In this document: positions 55,173 to 64,000 of the stretch, one piece after another
How positions within the stretch are numbered: position 1 is the stretch's first letter
Layout of the letters: every line of letters begins with the position of its first letter
Origin: Coix lacryma-jobi var. lacryma-jobi
Lineage: Eukaryota; Streptophyta; Magnoliopsida; Poales; Poaceae
Length of the DNA: 64,000 nt
Direction: 5' to 3'
Assembly (NCBI GenBank): GCA_009763385.1
Contig: CM019830.1
Span: 96,722,649-96,786,648, forward strand
Position numbers and translations under genes: made by a program
The notes under the pieces: model-generated
What the model was told of the DNA's origin: nothing
Seen by the model: only the letters and a program-made list of their open reading frames with translations
Database searches by the model: none

Positions 55173-58100
55173 TCAACTCATGTTGGAGAAATCTAGGATA
55201 TTCACTTCATTCCTTAGCTTGCAAAACCTTCTCTCATCTAGTGGCTTGGTGAAGATATCGGCAAGTTGATAATCGGTGCCCACACTCTCAATAGATATGT
55301 CTTTCTTTGCTTGATGATCTCTAATGAAGTGATGCCTTATGTCAATGTGCTTTGTCCTTGAATGTTGTACCGGGTTGGTGGCTATTTTGACTGCGCTCTC
55401 ATTATCACATAGCAATGGGACTTGTCCAAACTTGACTCCATAATCTTGCAATGTTGCTTTCATCCATAGCAATTGTGCACAAGAGCTACCCGCGGATATA
55501 TATTTGGCTTCGGCGGTAGAGAGTGCAACACTATTTTGCTTCTTTGATGACCATGAGACAAGTGATCTTCCAAGCAATTGACAAGTGCCTGATGTGCTCT
55601 TTCTATCCACCTTGCATCCCGCATAATCGGAATCCGAGTATCCAATCAATTCAAATTGAGAGCCCTTGGGATACCATAGTCCAACATTTGGAGTGTGCTT
55701 CAAATATCTCAATATTCTTTTGGTTGCCTTCAAATGACTTTCTCTTGGTGAAGCATGGAACCTTGCACAAATGCACACACTAAACATGACATCCGGCCTT
55801 GATGCGGTCACATAGAGTAAACTTCCAATCATTGACCGATATAACTTTTGATCCACCATGTCACCACTAGAGTCACTATCCAAATCTCCATTTGTGCCCA
55901 TTGGAGTGGTTATTGCCTTTGCTTCATCTAACCCAAACTTCTTGAGCATGTCCTTGATGTACTTCCCTTGACTAACAAATGTGCCTTTCTTCATTTGCTT
56001 GATTTGTAGACCATGGAAGTAACTAAGCTCTCCAATCATAGACATCTCAAACTCTTTAGCCATCATTTCTCCAAACTCTTCACAAAAGTCTTGGTTGGTC
56101 GATCCAAAGATAATGTCATCCACATAGATTTGCAACACAAACAAGTCACTTCCAATCTTCTTGGTGAAGAGTGTGGTGTCAACCTTCCCCATCTTGAAAC
56201 CCTTTGATAGCAAGAAATCCCTCAATCTTTCATACCATGCTCTTGGTGCTTGCTTCAACCCATATAATGCCTTCTTGAGCTTCTACACAAGGTTGGGCTT
56301 CTTCAAATCTTCAAACCCGGGAGGTTGTTCAACATACACTAGCTCATTGATGAATCCATTAAGAAAAGCACTTTTCACATCCATTTGATAGAGCTTGATG
56401 TTGTGAGAACAAGCATATGCAAGTAGGATTCTAATGGCCTCCAATCTAGCAACCGGTGCATAGGTTTCTCCAAAGTCAATGCCTTCTAATTGAGTGTACC
56501 CTTGTGCAACCAAACTTGCTTTGTTCCTTATTACAATGCCATCTTCATTTTGCTTGTTCCGGAATACCCATCTTGTGCCAATAACATTTGTGTTCTTTGG
56601 TCTTTTCACTAACTCCCAAACATCATTGTGGGTAAAGTTGTTCAACTCTTCATGCATTGCATTTACCCAATCAACATCCATCAAAGCTTCATCAATCTTG
56701 GTTGGCTCAATAGATGAAACAAATGAGTAGTGTTCACAAAATGAAGCCAATCTTGATCTTGTTTGCACACCTCTTCTTATGTCACCAATAATTTGATCTA
56801 AAGGATGATCTCTTGCAATATGTGTTGGTTGAAGCACTTGTTCCGGTTGAGCACTTGTACTTGCACTAGCATCCTGTTGATCTTGAGAACTACTAGAGCT
56901 TGCAATATCATTGTCATGCATGGTTGAAGGAGAGAGAACTTGATCTTTGTCATCTTCAATGTCAATCACTTGCTTTGGCCTTATATCACCAATGTCCATG
57001 TTCTTCATAGCTTCCACCAATTGTGTTCCTCTCACATCATCTAAATTGTCTTGTTCTTCATGAGAGCCATTGGTTTCATCAAACTCAACATCATGGACTT
57101 CTTCAACTATTCTTGATGTGTTGTTCCATACTCTATATGCCTTGCTTGTAGTGGAGTAACCAAGTAGGAACCCTTCATCACACGTCTTTTCAATCTTGCC
57201 AAGTCTTGTGCCTTTCTTCAATATGTAGCATTTGCACCCAAAGACCCGGAAATATGCAATGTTGGGCTTTCTATCATTGAGGAGCTCATATGGTGTCTTC
57301 TTCAATAGAGGGTGACAATAGAGCCGGTTGCTATAATAGCATGCCGTGTTTATTGCTTTGGCCCAAAAGGAATCACTCACATTGTATTCACTAAGCATGG
57401 ATCTTGACATATCAATGAGTGTCCTAATCTTTCTTTCAACTATCCCATTGGATTGAGGTGTATACTTGGCCGAGAATTGATTTTGATTCCAAATTCATCA
57501 CATAGCTCATCAACTCTTATGTTTCTAAACTCACTTCCATTGTCACTTCTCACTTTTTTGATTCTTCTATCAAACTCATTTTGGCTTCTCTTGACAAAGG
57601 TTTTGAATACGCCAACCACTTCACTCTTGTCAACGAGAAAGAAGACCCATGTGTATCTTGTATAGTCATCCACTATCACAAAGCCATACTTGTTTCCCCC
57701 AATACTCGCATATGTAGTTGGTCCAAACAAGTCCATGTGCAACAACTCAAGTGCATGTGTAGTGCTCATCATTCCTTTGTTTGGATGAGTGTTTCCAACT
57801 TGCTTTCCCATTTGGCATGCACTACATAGCTTGTCTTTCTCAAAGTGAACATCTTTTTGTCCTCTAACCATGTCATGCTTCACTAGCCTCTTTAGTTGCT
57901 TCATTCCAACATGTCCCAAGCGCCTATGCCATAGCCAACCCATACTTGATTTGGTGAATAAGCATGTTGTCAATTGAGCCTCACTTGCATCAAAGTCCAC
58001 CAAATAAAGGTTCTCATATCTAAATCCTTTGAACACCAAGTCACTTCCATCAACACTCACTATCTCCACATCATCAACCCAAATATGCATTTGAAACCCA

Positions 58101-58359
58101 AGTCACACAATTGTGCCACGAACAATAAGTTGAAGTTGAGAGATTCCACTAATAGCACATTGGAGATGCTCAAGTCATTGTATATTGCAATCTTGCCCAA
58201 ACCTTTGACCTTGCCTTTCTTGTTGTCACCAAATGTGATAGCATCCGCATGATCATTGCCACTAGTGTTGATTGATTTGAACATTCTACCATCTCCGGTC
58301 ATGTGTTGAGTGCACCCACTATCAAGCACCCAATGCCTTCCTCCCGCTTTATAATTCAC
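55173..58359 (-). pseudogene. Sirevirus B pol (protease, integrase, reverse transcriptase, RNase H)
   Basis: Minus strand. Protease motif WVLDSGCTQHMTG (near 58330) has its catalytic Asp. GAG-pre-integrase HRRLGH and CSACQMGK follow, then the integrase core with LLHMDLFGP and VRSDNGSEF and, after a frame break, the catalytic Glu region near 57440. RT shows QMDVKSAFLNGF and YVDDIIFGS (about 56130), and RNase H YSDSDYAGC, STAEAKYIS and TKHIDIRHHFIRDH, with a stop at 55173. Breaks: frameshifts at about 58075-58085 and 57475, and a TAG at 56283-56285 just before ALYGLKQAPRAW. All catalytic residues seen are conserved, so loss of function is recent and due to frame breaks alone. Confidence 0.93.
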
Positions 58360-58370
58360 CTACAAAGAGA

Positions 58371-60413
58371 TCAATTATTTTTAGGTACCCAAACCTTTTT
58401 GGGTCCTCCAAGGTTAGTCACCAAGCTCTTGGGCACCCAAATTGCTTTCTTCTTTGGGCCAACCATAGGTGCACCAATATACTTAGCCTTCACACCATTA
58501 GTGCCCTTAGTAAGCATGTAACAAGAATTAAGTCTAATAGATGAAATATGAGCATTGTTCTTGTTCTTGTTAAAGCAATTTTGCTCTATATTCCCGGATT
58601 GCTTGCAATTATAGCAATACCGACCATTGCTCTTCACAAAACTAGTCTTGTGAGGAGCAAAGGCGGCCTTGCCCTTCTTGGGGGTATAGCCAAGTCCCTC
58701 CTTGTTGAGTGGACATCTTTGGCTACCCAAGCACTTAAGCAAGCGGGCATCTCCACCATAGGCATTGCCTAAAGCATGAGTGAGCTCATACACCTTGTTC
58801 TTAAGGTTCTCATTTTCTACCACTAATGATGAATCACATGTAGTAGAAGTAGGCATTTTAGTTGAGCTAGATGATGATGATGCATTGGTGGGAGCAACAA
58901 TAATAGGAGCATAAAAGGATTCATCAAGAATATCACATGTTACTCCTACGTTGCAAGTCTCTACAACATCCTCAATCTTACTTTGATCAATGAGGGAGGA
59001 GTGGGCTTCCTTAAGCCTAGTGTGAGCTTGATCAAGCTTCTCGTGGGCTTCCTCTAGCCTCTCATGAGTGGACTTGAGCTCATCAAAGGATTGCTCAAGA
59101 GCCTTGTTGGCCTTGCGCAATTCTTTGCACTCCTTTCTCTTAGTCTCAATGTAAGATTGAGCATCTTGTAGCATTTTCATGAGGTCCTCCTTTGAGTACT
59201 CCTCATCATCATCACTATCACTATCACTTTCACTATCACTCTCATCGGATGATACCTTAGTGGCCTTAGCCATGAAGCATGTCGATGGAGTGTTGAAAAT
59301 AGAAGGCTTGCTTGATATAGCAAGACTAGCCATAGCCTTCTTCTTGGTGGTCTTCCTCTCATCATCACTAGAATCATCATCATCACTTGAGGAAGCATCA
59401 CTATCCCAAGTCACAACATAGGAACCACCCTTCTTCTTTTCCTTCTTCTTCTCTTTCTTTTCCTTTCTTTCTTTCTTGTCCTTCTTCTTGCTCTTCTTGT
59501 GATCATCATCTTCATCACTAGAATATGGACAATCCGCAAGGAAGTGATCTTTGCTCTTGCATCTATAGCATCTCTTGGATGTGCTCTTGGTTGCATCTCT
59601 TCTCTTTCTTGCTCCATAGCCCTTTTTCTTCATGAACTTGCCAAATCTCTTCACAAAGAGAACCATTTCTTCATCATCTATCTCACAACCACTTGAGCTT
59701 GCTTCATCATCACTTTCCTCCTTCTTTGCTTTGCTCTTGCTCTTGCACTTGGAGGATGAAGCCTTGAATGCCACGATTTTCTTCTTTTTCTCTTCCTCTT
59801 GGGCTCCCCCATCCCTTTCCACACAGTATGTGTCTTGAGTGACTACATCACCTAGTACTTGGTTTGGGGATACCGTATCCAATCCTTCCCTCACTAGGAT
59901 TGTCACCAAAGTATCAAACCTTGGTGGTAAGCATCTCAAGAACTTGTGAGAAAAGTCCTTGTCCTCCACCTTCTCTCCCAAGGCCTTTAAGTCATTGATA
60001 ATGACTTGCAACCGGTGAAACATCTCCGGTATGCTTTCATCATCATGCATCTTGAACATGGCAAGCTGGTCCATGAGAATGTATAGTTTGGCACCCTTGA
60101 CCGCCTTAGTGCCCTCATATGTTTCCTCCAATCTCTCCCATATCTCACTTGCTCTTTCAAGGTCTTTAATTTGCTCAAACACCTTTGTGTCAAAAGCTTC
60201 ATAGAACAAGTTGATTGCCACATCATTCCATTGAAGCTTCTCTTCTTCTCTTGGAGTGGGACTTGCGGTGTCAATTACCGCAAAATCATGCTCAATCACT
60301 TCCCAAATCATTCTATTCATTCCTCTTGTGAATGCACACATCTTCCTCTTCCAACAATCAAAGTTGGTGCCGTCAAAATGTGGTGGCTTCCCCATATAGT
60401 TGATTTGAGCCAT
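58371..60413 (-). CDS. Sirevirus B gag, intact 680-codon frame
   Basis: Minus strand, ATG at 60413, 44 nt after the primer site. Gag forms the virus-like particle and binds element RNA. Residues 1-200 are a copia gag domain (HFDGTNFDCWKRKM at the start). A zinc knuckle CYRCKSKDHFLADC lies at about 281-294, then Lys-rich and Ser/Asp-rich acidic stretches, a long coiled coil (about 440-520), and a second knuckle-like CYNCKQSGNIEQNC at about 598-611 in which the zinc-binding His is replaced by Asn. The frame ends with repeated WVPK phrases. The protease begins 11 nt later in another frame. Long for copia gag, but normal for Sireviruses. Confidence 0.93.
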   Translation of the reverse strand: MAQINYMGKPPHFDGTNFDCWKRKMCAFTRGMNRMIWEVIEHDFAVIDTASPTPREEEKLQWNDVAINLFYEAFDTKVFEQIKDLERASEIWERLEETYEGTKAVKGAKLYILMDQLAMFKMHDDESIPEMFHRLQVIINDLKALGEKVEDKDFSHKFLRCLPPRFDTLVTILVREGLDTVSPNQVLGDVVTQDTYCVERDGGAQEEEKKKKIVAFKASSSKCKSKSKAKKEESDDEASSSGCEIDDEEMVLFVKRFGKFMKKKGYGARKRRDATKSTSKRCYRCKSKDHFLADCPYSSDEDDDHKKSKKKDKKERKEKKEKKKEKKKGGSYVVTWDSDASSSDDDDSSDDERKTTKKKAMASLAISSKPSIFNTPSTCFMAKATKVSSDESDSESDSDSDDDEEYSKEDLMKMLQDAQSYIETKRKECKELRKANKALEQSFDELKSTHERLEEAHEKLDQAHTRLKEAHSSLIDQSKIEDVVETCNVGVTCDILDESFYAPIIVAPTNASSSSSSTKMPTSTTCDSSLVVENENLKNKVYELTHALGNAYGGDARLLKCLGSQRCPLNKEGLGYTPKKGKAAFAPHKTSFVKSNGRYCYNCKQSGNIEQNCFNKNKNNAHISSIRLNSCYMLTKGTNGVKAKYIGAPMVGPKKKAIWVPKSLVTNLGGPKKVWVPKNN

Positions 60414-60456
60414 TTTAACACCGGAGGATGTTAAGCCTCAAACAAACGGTGACCAC

Positions 60457-60469
60457 GGCTCCGATACCA
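60457..60469 (-). promoter_or_regulatory. Primer-binding site, Sirevirus B
   Basis: TGGTATCGGAGCC on the minus strand, 2 nt from the 5' LTR, complementary to the 3' end of initiator tRNA-Met. Confidence 0.88.
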
Positions 60470-60471
60470 CT

Positions 60472-62647
60472 TGAAATGTCCAAATTGGCTAGAGAGGGGG
60501 TGAATAGCCTAATTAAAACTCTACAAAATTAGTTAGGCAAACACTATTAGTATAACAAATGGCGAAGCTTTTTGCGCTAGCCTAATAGTGTGTTGCAAGC
60601 CACCTATCCAACAATTCTACCTAATACTTCTATGTCACACAATTAACTAGAGCTAATAACAAATGCGGAATAAAACAATCTAGCTCTAGCACAAATATGA
60701 CATACTAAGAATGTATATAAAACAAGTGTGTGAACAAGATATACTAAGCAAACTAAACACACCTAACTAATCAAGGTATATGACAAGAGATAGAATCTTC
60801 ACAAGAGAATAGCTCAAAGTGAATACACAAAGTAAATAAGGTAGATAGAAGTGGTTTCACCGAGCCTTCGGGATCGTCTAGTAGATAGCCAATCACCTGT
60901 GAAATCCACACGTGATGCCAATCACCAAGATTGCGAATATGAAGACCAATCACCAAGATGAATGCGCAATTGCAATAAGCACACGGGACACCAAGATTTA
61001 TCCCGAGGTTCACGTGCTTGCCGACACGCTACTCCCCGTTGTTTCGACCAACACTAGGTGACCCGGTGGCTAATTGGCGCAAAGCCAAGCTCACAAAGAG
61101 CGCCACAAGAATCTACCGCTAGTGAGGTAGCTCAATGACATGAGCAATCCACTAAGGATGCCTCTTGGCGCTCCGGCCAGGTGAGGCTCCAAAACCTCAC
61201 ACAATCACGATCGGTGGTGGCCAAGAACAATCTCCTTCTCTTGCCAACAACACTACAATGCCTCCAAGCTGTCTAGGCACCGACAAATGCCAAGAGTAAC
61301 AAGAGAACTCAATGCTGATGCGAAGAACTAGTGCCACTAGATTGAACTCTTTCAAATCACGCACTAGAACACTCAATCTCACTTGGTTTGATCGAATCAA
61401 CTTGGGAGATGAGTTGGGAGGCTTGCCAAGGCTCACTAGAATGCTTAGGAATCAAAATGTGCAAGAGTAAAGCCAAGTGAGCCGGCCAAGCCACTTATAT
61501 AGGCCACACAAAACGGCCTAGCCGTTGGGCTGAAATCGCGACCATCGGACGCTCCGACGTGCGACCATCGGATGCTCTAGATGGAGCCACGTGTCTCCCT
61601 GATATGAATACATACCGTCCGATCCCAACGGTCATATCCCTTCACGCCTCGGTTAAAGTGACATGGGACGCGCCGATGCCAGGCATCGGACGCTCCGATG
61701 CCACTGATCATTTCAGCACAAACCAGCGCCACATCGGACGCGTCGGCACCATCACATCGGACGCTCAACCCCTGCGTCCGATGACAGAACAGAAAGGTTC
61801 CAGAAAGGGTCAAATCACATCGGACGCGTCCGATGGATTAGCATCGGACGCAGCCCAGCGTCCGATGCTTCCTGGAAAGCACGCTCACGCCACATCACCT
61901 GCATCGGACTTTGCAACTATGATTCCTCAGCGTCCGTTGCCAGCGTCTGATGATCCTTGAACTTCTGACAGAAACTAGGGTTAACCATCGAACGCTCAGC
62001 CCAGCGTCCGATGCTCCTTGGACCAGCGTCCGAAGCTCCCTGAGCTCAACACTTCGCTTCCAAAAACCGCTGAATCCTGCCTCGCAAGCTTGGCAGGAGG
62101 GAGAAGGACTATACACTAGTCTCTCCCACTTCTCCACAACTCCTTAACACCCCTTTATCCCAAAAGTGCCAACACCACCAAGTGTACATGATCATATGCA
62201 AGTGTGTTAGTATTTTTCAAAGCATTTTCCAATGGGTTTTGTTAGTCACTCACTAGGTATATAGTATCGATTTGTTAGAGAACACCTAGTGGCACTTGAA
62301 CACCGCATATGCCGTAAATAATCTCCTCTTAATAGTATGGCTATGTATCCTAAATGTGATCACACTCGCTAAGTGTCTTGATGACTAAAGCAAAGAGCCC
62401 AATAGGTTATACCTTTTGTCTTTGGGCCTCTTTGTTCCATCTCTTCTCTTCTCCTCGCGATTCACCAAAGGTAGAGCACTAGATCACTGGAGAGCTTGTG
62501 GCCATCACCATCCTCCATGGTTGCCACCTTGCTAGCTCCACCAATTGGCTTGGTCACAATCCTTCCTTATAAGCTACACACATGCTTAACAATAGGATTA
62601 GACCAAATTGGTTTCATCAATTAGCCAAAACCAAACTAGGGCTTTCA
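60472..62647 (-). repeat. Sirevirus B 5' LTR
   Basis: Near-identical partner of 51982-54158. TATA-type box on the minus strand at 61501-61495, palindrome example CATCGGACGCTCCGATG at 61684-61700. The outer end at 62647 is fixed by the CCGCC duplication. Confidence 0.93.
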
Positions 62648-62713
62648 CCGCCGCGGCTTCGGATTCTAGGTGCGCTGCGGGCAATGGCGCATGAGCTCTA
62701 ACACCGATGCAGG

Positions 62714-63091
62714 GTCGCCCTCCGCGAAGCGAAGCTCAACAACTTTCTCGTCGACGCAACCACCGGGACTGTTGGCGAGGAGGAGGAACAGGACGCCGGC
62801 GACGACGAAGCGGAGACAGAGATGACCGGCGGTGTGCTACTCTACGATGGCGAACCAGAGCCCCAGGTCCGGCCACTCCAATGGATCGGGCTAACGGGCT
62901 CAGAAGGCTCTGTTCTAGTATTGGATCTGGACAACGCCAACGGGTTAACGGGTTCAGGATGTGCGGCTCCAGTAACGGGTCTGAGCAACGAAATCGGGTT
63001 CGGGTCCAGCATGGACACCCTGGAGCTCCACGTGATGAACAAATATGGAGCAAAGAACAACTCCTATGCTTTGACACCACTACTTTTTTGA
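62714..63091 (+). CDS. Unrecognised open frame, possible retrocopy
   Basis: The plus frame is open for 126 codons from 62714 (just after the splice-acceptor-like GATGCAG) to a stop at 63089-63091, and also contains an ATG at 62822 (89 codons). The translation includes FLVDATTGTV, an acidic stretch and LLYDGEPEPQ, and has a natural amino-acid composition; it does not look like a retroelement protein. I do not recognise it. About 415 nt downstream lies an A-rich tract (63506-63519) preceded by AATATAATATAT, as at a polyadenylated 3' end. A host gene remnant or a processed copy both fit. Confidence 0.3.
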   Translation, partial: VALREAKLNNFLVDATTGTVGEEEEQDAGDDEAETEMTGGVLLYDGEPEPQVRPLQWIGLTGSEGSVLVLDLDNANGLTGSGCAAPVTGLSNEIGFGSSMDTLELHVMNKYGAKNNSYALTPLLF

Positions 63092-63519
63092 GATTTCTTT
63101 CCCCTGCGAGAATGGAAACCATAATTCTTGTTTCAATACTCCATCTGCATCGATTTTCTACCAAAAGTATTCTCCTGAGCCCGGTGTCACTTCTTCTATA
63201 TCTACGGCTCAGTCTTAAACCTCGGCAGCTCCCGTGCTTGCGAGGCCTTCGATGGTCCGTGCTACCAATAACCGCTGAGATCGCCGTGTTCCTTTTGGGG
63301 CACGTTATGGACTCATCGTCTCTTTTGGGTCGATCGCGTGCAGATATCCTTTTTAAAATACCTTGTTCGGTTTCCACTCTTGGGCTAGAATCTCTAATAG
63401 TATATTCTCCTTTTTTGGCACTTCATGGTGCTACCTGTGTAATTGGGTTGCTCTTGCCCAACCTCTTGTACTACTTTGCTCAATATAATATATGAGGTTC
63501 TTGTCAAAGAAAAAAAAAG
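63092..63519 (+). other. Possible 3' untranslated sequence ending in an A tract
   Basis: No clear ORF. A polyadenylation-like AATATAATATAT (63482-63493) precedes a 14-nt almost pure A tract (63506-63519). GATCTGG follows the tract and also occurs at 51292-51298 upstream of the locus split by Sirevirus B, a possible target duplication. Confidence 0.35.
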
Positions 63520-63810
63520 ATCTGGGTGGACTTATTTACTACGGATGCTCTATCCGTTGCAATGCATGTGTTAGTAAAAGGAGGTTTGTTTACTAGTGAT
63601 TCCTGACTTGACGAATGCGTTATCTCCCGTCGGTTTCCTTCTAGGGGAAGCAATTGAGGGCTGTTTCCCTGTTTAATCCCTGCAGATTCACAATTCACCA
63701 AAACTTGTGGAATTCATTAGTTTTAAACCCTATACTAAGGTGGAGTTTACATATTTATCCATTTTCATGTTTAATTGACCTATAATAATAAGAGTTAATT
63801 TGTGTCAACA
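63520..63810 (-). repeat. Athila-like LTR, truncated
   Basis: The sequence ends TTAATTTGTGTCAACA at 63810; on the minus strand this is an LTR start, TGTTGACAC. It is followed by a polypurine tract in reverse (AACTCCCCACACTTAG). Only the U3 side, about 290 bp, is present; the rest is cut off near the A tract. Confidence 0.6.
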
Positions 63811-64000
63811 AACTCCCCACACTTAGACTTTTACTCATCCTCGATAAAAGGACTTTTACTCGTCCTCGATAAAAGGTTGGATTATAACTGTAGGATAAGA
63901 TATCAAACACTAGACCCTTCTATTGATACCTGTATTGTAAGATTCAGTGTGTTTACCATAAAACCTTGAGTAGTTGGAGAATAGAATAGTTGAAACAGAT
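63811..64000 (-). other. Internal end of a third Athila-like element
   Basis: The polypurine tract lies at 63811-63824 (minus strand GTGTGGGGAGTT). Next to it a 25-bp unit, GACTTTTACTC(A/G)TCCTCG..., is repeated twice (63826-63850 and 63851-63875). Its core occupies the place of the GCTCG...CGAGC hairpin of elements 1 and 2. The element continues beyond the window. Confidence 0.55.

Larger units (their letters stand above)
51982..62647 (-). mobile_element. Sirevirus B, structurally complete
   Basis: A 10.67-kb Ty1/copia element on the minus strand with a perfect 5-bp target duplication CCGCC (51977-51981 and 62648-62652). LTRs are 51982-54158 (2177 bp) and 60472-62647 (2176 bp). Primer site TGGTATCGGAGCC (60469-60457, minus), gag, protease, integrase, RT and RNase H are in the usual copia order. 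LTR copies are highly similar, differing only by scattered changes, so this is among the younger insertions here. Frame breaks in pol make this copy unable to supply its own enzymes. Confidence 0.95.

Noticed and set aside
62736..63377. A 213-codon minus-strand ORF
   Set aside because: It is Arg/Ser-rich, antisense to the more natural plus frame, with no recognisable domain.
63092..63495. Extended 262-codon plus ORF from 62707
   Set aside because: It runs in a different frame from the better-looking 62714-63091 frame and has low-complexity Arg-rich sequence at its start.

Overview
The window is a repeat-dense stretch of a large grass (Poaceae) nuclear genome. This is inferred from Sirevirus-type Ty1/copia elements with initiator-Met primer sites and CpG-rich palindromes, Athila/Tat-type Ty3/gypsy elements with TGGCGCC primer sites, a Tourist-type MITE, and the absence of any operon or prokaryotic gene signal. 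Almost everything is LTR retrotransposon nested in LTR retrotransposon. No intact host gene is visible; at most a few small exon-like blocks and one unrecognised open frame survive around 49.6-52 kb and 62.7-63.5 kb.

Layout. 1-207: end of an Athila-like LTR. 208-5525: 3' half of Sirevirus A1 (+): pol remnant, long 3' untranslated region, complete 3' LTR. 5526-9683: 3' half of a related copy, A2, on the minus strand, so A1 and A2 lie tail to tail. 9684-24890: Sirevirus A3 (+), whose 5' LTR starts inside the A2 pol and is itself split by Athila element 1 (10509-20368, minus). 24900-27363: a fourth related LTR (A4) carrying a Tourist MITE. 27364-30163 and 40012-40540: degenerate internal sequence, split by a 9.8-kb coding-free Tat-like element (30164-40006, minus, TSD CATTC) that hosts a MULE-type MITE with a 9-bp TSD. 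40541-40936 and 48738-49393: an old Athila-like LTR split by Athila element 2 (40937-48732, +, TSD TATAG). 49394-51981: short hairpin element, exon-like blocks, a GC-rich 93-bp tandem repeat. 51982-62647: a structurally complete Sirevirus (B, minus, TSD CCGCC). 62653-64000: continuation of the split locus, an A-rich tract, and another truncated Athila-like LTR.

None of the elements can encode a full set of replication proteins. Sirevirus B is closest, with a 680-codon gag but four reading-frame breaks before or in pol. Both Athila-like elements carry only gag-protease; element 1 also has a separate 459-codon ORF and neither has a reverse transcriptase, so both look non-autonomous by design or by old loss. 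Three structural patterns stand out: arrays of short hairpins in the A-family LTRs whose stems change in a compensatory way; a second set of covarying stem-loops in the A-family 3' untranslated region; and primer-binding-site-like sequences repeated at about 70-nt steps inside the ends of the Athila LTRs.
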